Positions 1 through 7,625 of a DNA stretch of 49,596 nucleotides are shown piece after piece; positions within the stretch are counted from its first letter, which is position 1; each line of letters opens with the position of its first letter. Position numbers and translations under genes: made by a program. The DNA is taken from NCBI GenBank assembly GCA_902788605.1, contig CADAKX010000033.1:1-49596 (forward strand), read 5' to 3'. The stretch is from an uncultured Prevotellaceae bacterium (GTDB lineage: Bacteria > Bacteroidota > Bacteroidia > Bacteroidales > Bacteroidaceae). Below the pieces are notes generated by a model, which had not been told where the DNA came from, searched no databases, and worked only from the letters and a program-made list of their open reading frames with translations.

Positions 1-1
1 G

Positions 2-331
2 GGTACCTATCAGTGTACATGGGATGGCGACTGGCATCCGGAGGCTTACGACGACTATGCTCTGCTGGCTAAGAAACTGGCTTCTACAGCTACTGTTCTT
101 GACGTCTCAGAAGCTGGCCGTTGGGACGAGGACTGGACAGCCATTCAGGCTAAGTGTCCTGGCATTGTAATCCGTACTGATGCTGCTGGTATTGCCAATG
201 TAGCAAAGAGTCAAGAGCTGACTGCCAACAGCCAATACTTCAACCTCGCTGGTCAGCGTGTTGCTAACGGCCAAAAGCCAACTGCTAAAGGCCTGTATAT
301 CGTCAATGGAAAGAAAGTTATTGTTAAATAG
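2..331 (+). CDS. C-terminal end of a surface or secreted protein (5-prime truncated by window edge)
   Basis: The frame is open from base 2 and stops with TAG at 329-331, giving 109 residues of a longer protein whose start lies outside the window. The last ~35 residues (YFNLAGQRVANGQ ... GLYIVNGKKVIVK) match the short C-terminal tail seen on many secreted or surface Prevotella proteins, and resemble the tails of the proteins at 33651-37019 and 42298-49596. The tail is thought to act in export or surface anchoring (type IX-like sorting); that is family knowledge, not shown here. The upstream 70 residues, rich in Trp, Asp and Ala, are not recognised. A strong terminator follows 55 bases downstream. 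Confidence 0.8.
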   Translation, partial: GTYQCTWDGDWHPEAYDDYALLAKKLASTATVLDVSEAGRWDEDWTAIQAKCPGIVIRTDAAGIANVAKSQELTANSQYFNLAGQRVANGQKPTAKGLYIVNGKKVIVK

Positions 332-385
332 TTAGGAGTGGTTAGACGTTTTTCTTGATGAAAGGATTGTTAGTTAGTTAGTGTG

Positions 386-422
386 TCGCCCGCAGTCTGT
401 GTAGACTGCGGGCGATTTTTTT
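386..422 (+). terminator. Rho-independent terminator after the first gene
   Basis: A perfect 13-bp stem (386-398 with 403-415), GC-rich at its base, has a GTGT loop and is followed by seven T at 416-422. It ends the transcript of the partial gene. Confidence 0.92.
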
Positions 423-533
423 ATTGTCGCTGAAATACCTTCCCTTCACTGGCGCCAGCGCTCTTGACAGACAGGTAGAAGGTGCGAGCATATAAGATTA
501 ATAGTTTGTTTACGCATTGTTTACGCAGACATG

Positions 534-566
534 AAAAAAGCACTTGCGAGAGACTCGTAAGTGCTT
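534..566 (-). terminator. Rho-independent terminator after the tRNA gene (minus strand)
   Basis: Read on the minus strand, a 12-bp stem (AAGCACTTACGA pairing with TCGCAAGTGCTT, one G-T wobble) is followed by a T run, the complement of A534-A539. It lies just downstream of the tRNA. Confidence 0.85.
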
Positions 567-577
567 GATTTTCAGTG

Positions 578-651
578 TGGACCAGCCTGGGCTTGAACCA
601 GGGACCTCCAGATTATGAGTCTGTTGCTCTAACCAACTGAGCTACAAGTCC
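578..651 (-). tRNA. tRNA with CAT anticodon, most likely elongator tRNA-Met
   Basis: The reverse complement folds into a cloverleaf of 74 bases. Acceptor GGACTTG pairs with CTGGTCC with one T-T mismatch; the D stem is GCTC/GAGC, the anticodon loop CTCATAA and the T stem CCTGG/CCAGG with a TTCAAGC loop. The discriminator is A and no CCA is encoded. A paired 1-72 base pair and the lack of three G-C pairs in the anticodon stem argue against the initiator. An Ile tRNA with a modified CAT anticodon cannot be fully excluded from sequence. Confidence 0.93.
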
Positions 652-674
652 GAGCAAAATATTTTTTGCGGCTG

Positions 675-706
675 CAAAGGTACGAGTAAAATGTGAATTA
701 TCCAAA
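675..706 (-). promoter_or_regulatory. Promoter of the tRNA gene
   Basis: On the minus strand TACCTTTG (675-682) lies 20 bases downstream of TTTG (703-706), the Bacteroidetes consensus TTTG-N19-21-TAnnTTTG. Confidence 0.85.
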
Positions 707-742
707 TAAATTATGTAAAAAGACGTAAAACGGCATCTTTTC

Positions 743-774
743 TTTGGTTTTTCGCTCGGTTTGCACTACCTTTG
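743..774 (+). promoter_or_regulatory. Promoter of ribF, abutting the start codon
   Basis: TTTG (743-746), a 20-base spacer and TACCTTTG (767-774) form a full consensus promoter. The -7 box ends only 7 bases before the ATG at 782, so the leader must be very short or absent. Confidence 0.85.
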
Positions 775-781
775 CACCCAT

Positions 782-1717
782 ATGAAGACGATTTTCTTTC
801 CAGACCAGACGCTCAATGATGGCACATATGCTGCCACCATCGGCTTCTTTGATGGCGTCCACCAAGGCCACCAGTTCCTCATGGAACGCCTGAAAAGAGA
901 AGCCGCCGAACGCGGTCTGCTGTCAATGGCCATCACCTTCGAACGCCATCCACGCCAGGTGGTGCAGGGAGAATGGAAGCTAGAACTGCTGACAGATCTT
1001 CACGAGAAACTGAGGCTGCTGAAGTCTACAGGCATCGACGTGGTGGTGGTATTGCGCTTCAATCGCCAGATGGCAGGTCTCTCGGCCCGCGAGTTTATGC
1101 AACTGATGCACGACCGCCTGGGCGTCAGGATGCTGTTAACAGGCTATGACAACCGCTTTGGCCACGACAGGACAGAGGGTTTTGAGGACTATCAGCGCTA
1201 CGGACGTGACCTCGGCATCGAGGTGATGTGTGGCGATGCACTCTCACTTGGTGAGCAGAACGTGAGTTCATCATGGGTGCGCCATCTGCTGAAAGAAGGT
1301 AATGTGGAAGAGGCCACCCGCTGTCTGGGACGCCCCTATAATATCAGTGGTCAGGTGGTTCACGGTGAACAGATAGGCCGCACCATCGGTTTTCCAACAG
1401 CCAACCTGCAGCCCGACGAAGACTGTCTGCTGATTCCCCAGGACGGTGTCTATGCCGTGATGGTGGACTTGGATAACGGTCAGCAAAAGCCCGGCATCAT
1501 GAACATCGGCACCCGCCCCACGTTCAATGGCACCAATCGCACGCTGGAGACCAATCTGCTGGAACCTGTTGGCAACCTCTACGGACAGACACTTATCATC
1601 CATTTCATCGCTCGTCTGCGCAACGAACAGCAATTCCCTTCTGCCGAAGCGCTGGCCGAACAAATCAAGAAGGATAAAGAACTGGCGGAAGAGATTTTGG
1701 GAAAGATAGAAGGATAA
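782..1717 (+). CDS. ribF: Bifunctional riboflavin kinase / FAD synthetase
   Basis: This enzyme phosphorylates riboflavin to FMN and adenylylates FMN to FAD in the cytoplasm. The N-terminal nucleotidyltransferase half carries GFFDGVHQGH (HxGH-type motif) near residues 22-31. The C-terminal flavokinase half carries GRTIGFPTANL near residue 205 and NIGTRPTFNG further on. The product is 311 residues, normal for RibF. An upstream TTG at 761 would add seven residues, but it lies inside the promoter -7 box; the ATG at 782 fits the family start (MKTIFF...). The next gene follows 29 bases downstream and is probably cotranscribed. Confidence 0.96.
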   Translation: MKTIFFPDQTLNDGTYAATIGFFDGVHQGHQFLMERLKREAAERGLLSMAITFERHPRQVVQGEWKLELLTDLHEKLRLLKSTGIDVVVVLRFNRQMAGLSAREFMQLMHDRLGVRMLLTGYDNRFGHDRTEGFEDYQRYGRDLGIEVMCGDALSLGEQNVSSSWVRHLLKEGNVEEATRCLGRPYNISGQVVHGEQIGRTIGFPTANLQPDEDCLLIPQDGVYAVMVDLDNGQQKPGIMNIGTRPTFNGTNRTLETNLLEPVGNLYGQTLIIHFIARLRNEQQFPSAEALAEQIKKDKELAEEILGKIEG

Positions 1718-1746
1718 GAACAAAAAGGTAGAAAGAATTAAACGAT

Positions 1747-2574
1747 ATGAACAAGAAAACATTCCCCTACATAGCCATCGCTTACGTCCTGGTGTTTCTC
1801 TTCATCCAGGTGGTAAGCGATTATCTGGTACTCGCGGTTAATAAACTGATCAGCGATGAGCCAACGGAAGGCCTGACACCCTTGGCCACCATCATCGCCC
1901 TGGCCATCTTTACGCTGGTCTCTGTGGCCCTGTTCCTCAAGATGAAATGGGCCGAAGTATCCAGAAACTACATCATGACACGCCCTTGGTTCACCCTGTT
2001 CTGGAGTGTCATCGCAGCCCTGGGTGCCATCATCCCCTCAGCCTATATGCAGGAGTTGATGCCCGAATGGCCCGACGCCATCCAACGTATGATAGAGCAG
2101 AGCGCCCAACAGATGATGGGCATCATGAACACCCCAGGCGGTTATGCCGTGATCTGTCTGCTGGCACCTATTGGCGAGGAACTCGTCTTCCGTGGAGCCG
2201 TGCTGCACAAACTGCTGGAGTGGAAGCCTGAGCGCCGCTGGCTGATGATTACATTCTCGGCTGTGCTCTTTGCCGTGGCCCACATGAATCCCGCACAAAT
2301 CATCCATCCGCTGCTTATCGGTCTGCTGTTGGGATGGATGTACGAGCGTACTGGCAGCATCATCCCCGGCGTTGCCTACCACTGGGCCAACAACACCGCA
2401 GCCTTTCTGCTCGCCCGCCTTTATCAGGACCCCGACATCACCGTAACCCAGATTATGGGATCACAGAGTCGCGCCTTGATGGCAGTAGGCTTTTCGCTGC
2501 TCATCTTCATCCCCGCCATCTATCAGTTGAACGTTTGGATGAAGAAGCCCGAAAAACCCTATTTCAAAAGATGA
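1747..2574 (+). CDS. CPBP family intramembrane metalloprotease
   Basis: A 275-residue polytopic membrane protein with the CPBP (Abi/Rce1-like) signature: EELVFRG near residues 144-150 (catalytic Glu pair and Arg), then FAVAHMNP and YHWANNTAAF, supplying the two His motifs. The family comprises glutamate/histidine-dependent intramembrane proteases, some acting on prenylated proteins or bacteriocins; the substrate here is unknown. It follows ribF by 29 bases. Its 3-prime end overlaps the convergent dprA gene by 16 bases. Confidence 0.92.
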   Translation: MNKKTFPYIAIAYVLVFLFIQVVSDYLVLAVNKLISDEPTEGLTPLATIIALAIFTLVSVALFLKMKWAEVSRNYIMTRPWFTLFWSVIAALGAIIPSAYMQELMPEWPDAIQRMIEQSAQQMMGIMNTPGGYAVICLLAPIGEELVFRGAVLHKLLEWKPERRWLMITFSAVLFAVAHMNPAQIIHPLLIGLLLGWMYERTGSIIPGVAYHWANNTAAFLLARLYQDPDITVTQIMGSQSRALMAVGFSLLIFIPAIYQLNVWMKKPEKPYFKR

Positions 2575-3686
2575 TAACTACCTCCGGCCATCGCACGCAC
2601 CACGCCCTTCATCTCCATCTGGAAGAGCAGAGCCGTGAGCTGGCCAATGGGAATATCTGACTTCACCGACAACTGGTTGAGTTGAAAATCGCCGAATTCA
2701 TCGAGGATTTTGGCGATTTTTTGTTCGTCATCACTCAGGTCGGGGAACATTGATCGCTCAATACCTGCGGCCTGCGCCTCACGCAACTTCGCATCAGACT
2801 GCCACCCCATCGCCTTGACAAAATCCTCGGCACTGGTGATCAGCGACGCCCCATTATCGCGAATCAAGTTATTACAGCCCTCACTATAGGGAGCACCCAC
2901 TGGACCAGGGAAGGCAAAGACCGACCGGTCATAATCCATCGCGATACTCGTGGTGATGAGTCCGCCACCATGGGCCGCACTCTCCACCAGGATAGTGGCA
3001 TCACACATACCCGCCACAATCCTGTTGCGCTTCACGAAGTTCAACTTATCTGAGCGGGTCTCCGACATATATTCCGTCAGCAACCCACCCTTCTTCAGCA
3101 TCTGCTTGGCAGCCTCACGATGACTGGTGGGATAGATTTCATCCAGACCATGCGCCAACACACCCACCGTCTCATAGCCATTGTTCATCGCCTCCTGATG
3201 GGCACAGATATCCACGCCGTAGGCCAGTCCGCTGACGATGAGCACCTCCGGGCACATCTGCCTTAGGTCTCTGACAAAATGGCGAATCAGGTCCATGCCG
3301 TAGGTGGTGCAATGACGAGTACCCACGATATTGATGACACGGCGCTGGTTCAGGTCAGCCGTTCCCATGTAATACATCAGGATGGGCGCATCGGGACACT
3401 CAGCCAAGCGCTGCGGATAACCCTCATCACCCAGCAGCAACGGCTGGACATGGTGCTTCGTAATAAAGTCCATCTCCTGAGCAGCGCGTGCCAACGGCAG
3501 CGACCAGTCTTTCAGGCTCTCTGCCAAGCGATTGGTACACTCCGGCAGCACATCCTTGATATCCAGGCGATGCTCATAGACGGCCTGTCCACTACCTAAC
3601 TCACGATAGAGCCTCAACGCCGTTTGGAAGTTGAAGCCCGTCATGCGGGTCAGGGCAATGGTATAATTGACTTCCTGTTCGTTCAT
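2559..3686 (-). CDS. dprA: DNA-processing protein DprA (DNA protecting protein)
   Basis: DprA binds incoming single-stranded DNA and loads RecA during natural transformation; many non-competent bacteria also keep it. The 375-residue product has an N-terminal helical (SAM-like) region, a central Rossmann-like DprA core (NIVGTRHCTTYG, SGLAYGVDICAHQ, FPGPVGAPYSEGCNNLI) and a C-terminal winged-helix domain (residues ~315-370, DIPIGQLTALLFQMEMKGVV). The start ATG (3684-3686) overlaps the stop of the thioesterase gene by four bases (ATGA), indicating translational coupling as the last gene of a three-gene operon. Confidence 0.95.
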   Translation of the reverse strand: MNEQEVNYTIALTRMTGFNFQTALRLYRELGSGQAVYEHRLDIKDVLPECTNRLAESLKDWSLPLARAAQEMDFITKHHVQPLLLGDEGYPQRLAECPDAPILMYYMGTADLNQRRVINIVGTRHCTTYGMDLIRHFVRDLRQMCPEVLIVSGLAYGVDICAHQEAMNNGYETVGVLAHGLDEIYPTSHREAAKQMLKKGGLLTEYMSETRSDKLNFVKRNRIVAGMCDATILVESAAHGGGLITTSIAMDYDRSVFAFPGPVGAPYSEGCNNLIRDNGASLITSAEDFVKAMGWQSDAKLREAQAAGIERSMFPDLSDDEQKIAKILDEFGDFQLNQLSVKSDIPIGQLTALLFQMEMKGVVRAMAGGSYHLLK

Positions 3687-4084
3687 GCGATAAACTTTTC
3701 AAACGCCGCATCATAGTCGGCGCTATTTGACAGTCGGCCATTGACCAGGCACACCAGTTCAATCTTCCCTCGGAAGCAGAGCTGTTCATCGCTGGCGCGA
3801 TAGATATCCTGATGGAACACGTATTTGATACCTTCCTTGGTCAGGTTCAGACGCGAGATAAACTCATCGTCAGGGCGCAGGGGCACCTTATACTGCAGTT
3901 GCATGCGAGCCACCACGGCATCAACGCCCTTTGCATGCATCTCGGCAAACGAGAGGCCGCACTCTTTCAGAAAGAGGTGGCGGGTGTGCTCACAATAATG
4001 TACGTACTGCGCATTGTTCACAATGCCTTCGATGTCGCACTCATAGTCGCGCACTTCCATGCGCGTTTCAAAAATGTATTTCAT
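3683..4084 (-). CDS. Acyl-CoA thioesterase of the YbgC/4HBT hotdog family
   Basis: A 133-residue single hotdog-fold protein. The N-terminal stretch VRDYECDIEGIVNNAQYVHY matches the 4HBT signature, with the catalytic Asp region followed by the (H/N)xNYxxY-type segment. It probably hydrolyses short or medium acyl-CoA thioesters in the cytoplasm; the substrate cannot be read from sequence. It sits between the DUF2851 gene and dprA and shares four bases with dprA. Confidence 0.9.
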   Translation of the reverse strand: MKYIFETRMEVRDYECDIEGIVNNAQYVHYCEHTRHLFLKECGLSFAEMHAKGVDAVVARMQLQYKVPLRPDDEFISRLNLTKEGIKYVFHQDIYRASDEQLCFRGKIELVCLVNGRLSNSADYDAAFEKFIA

Positions 4085-4105
4085 ATGCGGTAATTATTTT
4101 ATTTC

Positions 4106-4147
4106 TTCCATCTTCCTTCATCCATCTTCCCTCTTCCATCTTCCTTC
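4106..4147. repeat. Period-7 tandem repeat, six copies
   Basis: Six consecutive heptamers of form (T/A)TCC(A/T/C)TC fill the gap between the DUF2851 gene and the thioesterase gene and touch the DUF2851 stop codon. Other period-7 arrays occur at 11108, 37053 and 49513. Confidence 0.85.
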
Positions 4148-5448
4148 TACGCTCTAAGCTTTTTCAGATATTCATAACCAATGCGACAGCGCAGGCAGTC
4201 CCGCTTGTCGCAGTATTGCTTTTTGAGTTGTATCAGAGCCTGGGAGTCACCAGCAGTCTTCACTTCGAGGCCGCAGGCCTTCCACATGCGGATGATATGA
4301 TTATCCTCCGCCTTCAACTGCTCCAGAAAGTCAAAAGCCCTATCGCAGAGATCCTCGCGCTGACGGTGACGGCCTACGGCAAAGAGCATAGGGATGGCGG
4401 TGTTGATAATGAGCAAATTGGCCGATGAAATCGATGTTTTTTTGCTGCTCCGCGGACTCTCGGCACCAAAGAGGAAATGGGTCTCCCAATAGGGGGTGAC
4501 ATGCGTTTGAAGCAACTGGCGCAACTGGTCCAGCGTCTCACACTCCAGCAGCATACTCAGTCCCGCCTTGCGCTCATAATAGAGGTTGGCCAGTTGAGCA
4601 ATACGAATATGGGGGAAGTTCTGCGGGCGCAGTCTCAGGAACTGCCACGGCTCATAACTCATCGGTTTCAACGAGAACTTATGGGCCAGATAGAGGTACT
4701 CATTGCGCAACTTGGCAAAGTAGCCCTCGTTGAGAGCGGCCGCCTGATAGCGCTCTGGGATGCTCTCCAACTGCAGCAGTCCCGCCTGTCCCATAAAGAT
4801 GGCCTCTATCTGAAACAGGTCATCGCGGTGTTTACCTACGGCATGCAGCGGCACGTTGAGTGCCCACTGCTCGAAGGCCTCACCATTGATTCCAAAGCCA
4901 TAGTTGCGGGCCAGAGTCACGAAGTAGGCATCCTCCCACGAGCCGTCACACTGGTCCACCCTTTTCTGGATAGCCTCCGTCTTCTGCTCCAGACGTTCTG
5001 TCTGCAGGGCCGCCATCCAAGAGTGGACGGTAAGTCGCGTGAGGTCTGGGATGATGCGATAACAAGGGGGATACTGATCATTGTGCAGCAGTTCTTCGTA
5101 GTTCTCCTTCAAGACCTGCGGAATCTGAAGCACCAGCTGCGGCAGATAGTCACCATTCAAGGTCTTCACATCCATATCGGCCAGCGCCACCACATGCAGC
5201 ACCACATTATTATAACGCGGATCGCGGTCATGCCCGTGGCGATACCAGTCACTGGCCTTGAGGTGAATCTCCACGTTGCCCGCCCAGGGGGTACCGCCAA
5301 TCTTCACCTTGGCATTAAAAAAGTCTGGACCAGCATTGCGGTTGTGCAATCCGGGGTCCAGAATCTCTATGATGCGTCCGTCTGTCGTCTCCAGTTCCGA
5401 GAGCGGCAGCAACTTGTGTTTCCAGACGTAGTGAAGCAGTTCTTCCAT
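4147..5448 (-). CDS. DUF2851 family protein
   Basis: A 433-residue cytoplasmic protein of the Bacteroidetes DUF2851 family. Its N-terminus (EELLHYVWKHKLLP, then NAGPDFFNAKVKIGG and WAGNVEIHLKASDWYRHGHD) is the typical core. The spaced acidic and basic residues resemble a nuclease-like arrangement, but function is unproven. The C-terminus has a CxxC-type pair (CDKRDCLRCRIG). It is the first gene of the operon with the thioesterase and dprA, behind a consensus promoter whose -7 box lies 20 bases before the ATG. Confidence 0.9.
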   Translation of the reverse strand: MEELLHYVWKHKLLPLSELETTDGRIIEILDPGLHNRNAGPDFFNAKVKIGGTPWAGNVEIHLKASDWYRHGHDRDPRYNNVVLHVVALADMDVKTLNGDYLPQLVLQIPQVLKENYEELLHNDQYPPCYRIIPDLTRLTVHSWMAALQTERLEQKTEAIQKRVDQCDGSWEDAYFVTLARNYGFGINGEAFEQWALNVPLHAVGKHRDDLFQIEAIFMGQAGLLQLESIPERYQAAALNEGYFAKLRNEYLYLAHKFSLKPMSYEPWQFLRLRPQNFPHIRIAQLANLYYERKAGLSMLLECETLDQLRQLLQTHVTPYWETHFLFGAESPRSSKKTSISSANLLIINTAIPMLFAVGRHRQREDLCDRAFDFLEQLKAEDNHIIRMWKACGLEVKTAGDSQALIQLKKQYCDKRDCLRCRIGYEYLKKLRA

Positions 5449-5468
5449 TGTTTACGGTTTTGTGCATG

Positions 5469-5499
5469 CAAAGGTAACAAAAAGAATTTTATTCACAAA
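5469..5499 (-). promoter_or_regulatory. Promoter of the DUF2851-thioesterase-dprA operon
   Basis: On the minus strand TTTG (5496-5499), a 19-base spacer and TACCTTTG (5469-5476) match the consensus. The -33 end overlaps the terminator of the upstream M56 gene. Confidence 0.88.
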
Positions 5500-5525
5500 A
5501 AAACCGAATCGAAAATTCGATTCGG
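5497..5525 (-). terminator. Terminator of the BlaI/M56-TonB operon
   Basis: A 10-bp perfect stem (5504-5513 with 5516-5525) is followed on the minus strand by seven T (5497-5503). It lies 23 bases after the M56 gene stop. Confidence 0.88.
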
Positions 5526-5548
5526 CTTTACTTTAATGATTTTTTTCC

Positions 5549-6955
5549 TTATTTCTTTTCTACTGGTTTATTCAGCTTAAAGGTGACAGGCAGTGTGAAC
5601 TTCACACGGACGTCCTTGCCATTCTGCTTGCCGGGAGTCCACTTTGGCATGGCGTTAATCACACGGAGGGCCTCAGCATCGAGTTCCTCAGAAACCGATC
5701 TGACAACCTTGGCGTCGCTGATGCTGCCGTCGGTGTTGACAACGAATGTGGCGACAACACGGCCCTGTTTTCCTGCCTTCTCGGCTTCTGCGGGATATTT
5801 AATAGTATTCTTCAGGAATGTCATTAAACCAGTATCGCCATCAGGGAATTTGGGCATCTGTTCCACAACATCAAAAACCATTTGTTCTTCATTCTGTGGC
5901 TGAGCATCTGTCTTAACTACCTTAACATCCTTCACTACTGGCTTCGGTTCGGCCTTCTTGGCGGGAGCCTTAGTCTGAGCAGGCTTGGCAGCCTTCACCT
6001 CAACGGTCTTAGCACCAACCTTGACAGTCTTGTTCTGGTTGCCCTTCTTCACAACAGTTTGCTTCTGCGGGGCCTGTGGCTCGTCATACACGTAATCATT
6101 AACGGTTTCTGCGTTCAGGGCTAAAGTCATGCCCACGATGGGTGCCAGTGCGAACAGCTTCAGCAAGTTAGCACGACTTGAATTCTTATGTAGCATCATA
6201 TTTATGCGGTTTTTAAGGGTACTATGACTAATACCGTTGGCCACCGAGTACCCACACTGGCTGACGGCTTTTTGGATTAACAGATACTGATACTGGCGCA
6301 TATTGATGCCTTGAGAGAGTACCGCTGCATCGGCCTCGTACTCATGGATGGCGCGCAAGTCCTGGCGCAGCATCCACATGGCGGGGTTGAACCACTGCAG
6401 AGCGGTAAGCGAATCAACGAGGAGCAGGTCGAGCGAATGGTGCCGACGGATATGTCCCCGTTCATGAGCGAGGATAGAGGCATCGTTAGCCTCATAATCG
6501 CTACGAGAGAGTACGATATACTTCATCCAACTGAATGGCGACACGTCACCAGGAGCCACGCAGACCACGGTACCATCAGCCTGCTGATGTTGCTCGCTAC
6601 GCTGGATAAGCAGCCACACCCGCACTACGCTCATGATCGTATAGCCCAGTGTGACTATCATTCCGATGAAGAAGGCAGCAATGGCGGCCATCTGCCAGAA
6701 CGGCATCGCAGCGTCATCCACGACCTCTGCGCTCAGATAACCGATGGCCACATCAGCCTCGGCGTGGTTGATCACCACCGTCTTGTGAATGGTGATGACG
6801 CACAGCGGTAGCACAAACGAGGCCACTGCCGTCAGGAGCAACACCATGCGGTTGACGCCATGGAACGTCTCGCGACTCAGCAACAGGCGGTAGAACATAT
6901 AGAATACTGCCACCAACACAGCCACCTTCAGGTCGTATGCCAAAAACTCCATCAT
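5549..6955 (-). CDS. BlaR1-like M56 metallopeptidase with C-terminal TonB domain
   Basis: A 468-residue membrane protein. Hydrophobic segments lie near residues 5-25, 36-55, 88-110 and ~262-280. A zinc-metalloprotease motif (LAHERGHIRRHH, HExxH type) sits near residue 163, as in BlaR1/MecR1. Instead of a penicillin-binding sensor, residues ~290-350 form a Lys/Ala/Pro/Val-rich linker, and residues ~365-465 form a TonB C-terminal domain (FPDGDTGLMTFLKNTIKYP ... TFVVNTDGSISDAKVV). It probably senses an envelope signal and cleaves or inactivates the BlaI-type repressor encoded upstream; that is inference from the BlaR1 paradigm. It lies 38 bases after the repressor gene and ends in a strong terminator. 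Confidence 0.92.
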   Translation of the reverse strand: MMEFLAYDLKVAVLVAVFYMFYRLLLSRETFHGVNRMVLLLTAVASFVLPLCVITIHKTVVINHAEADVAIGYLSAEVVDDAAMPFWQMAAIAAFFIGMIVTLGYTIMSVVRVWLLIQRSEQHQQADGTVVCVAPGDVSPFSWMKYIVLSRSDYEANDASILAHERGHIRRHHSLDLLLVDSLTALQWFNPAMWMLRQDLRAIHEYEADAAVLSQGINMRQYQYLLIQKAVSQCGYSVANGISHSTLKNRINMMLHKNSSRANLLKLFALAPIVGMTLALNAETVNDYVYDEPQAPQKQTVVKKGNQNKTVKVGAKTVEVKAAKPAQTKAPAKKAEPKPVVKDVKVVKTDAQPQNEEQMVFDVVEQMPKFPDGDTGLMTFLKNTIKYPAEAEKAGKQGRVVATFVVNTDGSISDAKVVRSVSEELDAEALRVINAMPKWTPGKQNGKDVRVKFTLPVTFKLNKPVEKK

Positions 6956-6993
6956 ACTCTTTTCCTTTTTAACGGTTAAACACTTTATTTCTT

Positions 6994-7359
6994 CTAAAGC
7001 GCTTCTTGACTTTCAATCTTGTCTATCAGTTCTCTCAACTCTTCCACGGAGATTTTCTCTTCTTTCACGAAGGCCGAGACGGCACTCATATAGGAATCAT
7101 TAAAGTAATCCTTGATGATGCCCGTCAGACTGCTGCGTCCATATTCTTTCTCCGTGATGAGCGGGAAGTACTGGTAGGAGGTGCCATACTGCTTATGATC
7201 CAGGAATCCTTTCTTCTCGAGAATGCGGACCGTGGTAGAAAGCGTATTGAAGTGGGGCCGTGGCTCATCGTAGTACTCCAGGAGTTCCTTGACGAACATC
7301 GGGCCGTGCTCCCAGTACAGCTCCATGATTTCCCGTTCTTTCGTGGTTAGTCTTTTCAT
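6994..7359 (-). CDS. BlaI/MecI/CopY family transcriptional repressor
   Basis: A 121-residue winged-helix repressor. The N-terminus (LTTKEREIMELYWEHGPMFV) and HFNTLSTTVRILEKKGFLDH are the BlaI helix-turn-helix; the C-terminal helices (SAVSAFVKEEKISVEELREL) match the dimerisation region. It is paired with the M56 peptidase, the normal partner arrangement. A cluster of AACTAAA half-sites just upstream (7450-7489) is the likely operator for autoregulation and perhaps for the divergent transporter gene. Confidence 0.94.
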   Translation of the reverse strand: MKRLTTKEREIMELYWEHGPMFVKELLEYYDEPRPHFNTLSTTVRILEKKGFLDHKQYGTSYQYFPLITEKEYGRSSLTGIIKDYFNDSYMSAVSAFVKEEKISVEELRELIDKIESQEAL

Positions 7360-7449
7360 TGTTTCAACGTTTTAAGTTCGTTTCAGCTCTTTTCCTTCCT
7401 ACTTATTTTTTCAAAAGGAAGCGCCGGTATCTGTATCCGTTGGCAAAGT

Positions 7450-7489
7450 AACTAAAAATTTTAGTTCGGTACAACTAAATGCTTTAGTT
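7450..7489. promoter_or_regulatory. Cluster of AACTAAA/TTTAGTT operator half-sites
   Basis: AACTAAAA-A-TTTTAGTT (7450-7466) is a perfect palindrome. It is followed by AACTAAA (7473-7479), three bases and TTTAGTT (7483-7489), a second dyad; a lone TTTAGTT lies at 7523-7529. The half-sites alternate in orientation between the divergent BlaI-type gene and the transporter gene. They are the best candidate BlaI-family operators in the window. Confidence 0.7.
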
Positions 7490-7565
7490 TTTAAAAAATT
7501 TTAAGTACTTTCTGCCCTATTTTTTAGTTGTTCACACAAGTTTTCGGAAATTTTCCTCGTTTTTA

Positions 7566-7596
7566 TTTGTTTTCTTGAGGAAAATAACTACTTTTG
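7566..7596 (+). promoter_or_regulatory. Promoter of the Dcu transporter operon
   Basis: TTTG (7566-7569), a 19-base spacer and TACTTTTG (7589-7596) match the Bacteroidetes consensus, about 30 bases before the ATG at 7626. Confidence 0.85.
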
Positions 7597-7625
7597 CATC
7601 ATTACTAATCTAAAGACAACCGCTC

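Noticed and set aside
578-651. Use of the tRNA gene as an attachment site of an integrated element
   Set aside because: No integrase and no repeated tRNA 3-prime end is seen further along the window; the accessory island lies 10 kb away.
761-781. TTG start for ribF adding seven residues
   Set aside because: The TTG is part of the TACCTTTG promoter box; the ATG at 782 gives the usual RibF N-terminus.
4477-5580. Plus-strand open frame of 367 codons opposite the DUF2851 gene
   Set aside because: Antisense to a recognised DUF2851 protein; no motif and it crosses the promoter and terminator region.
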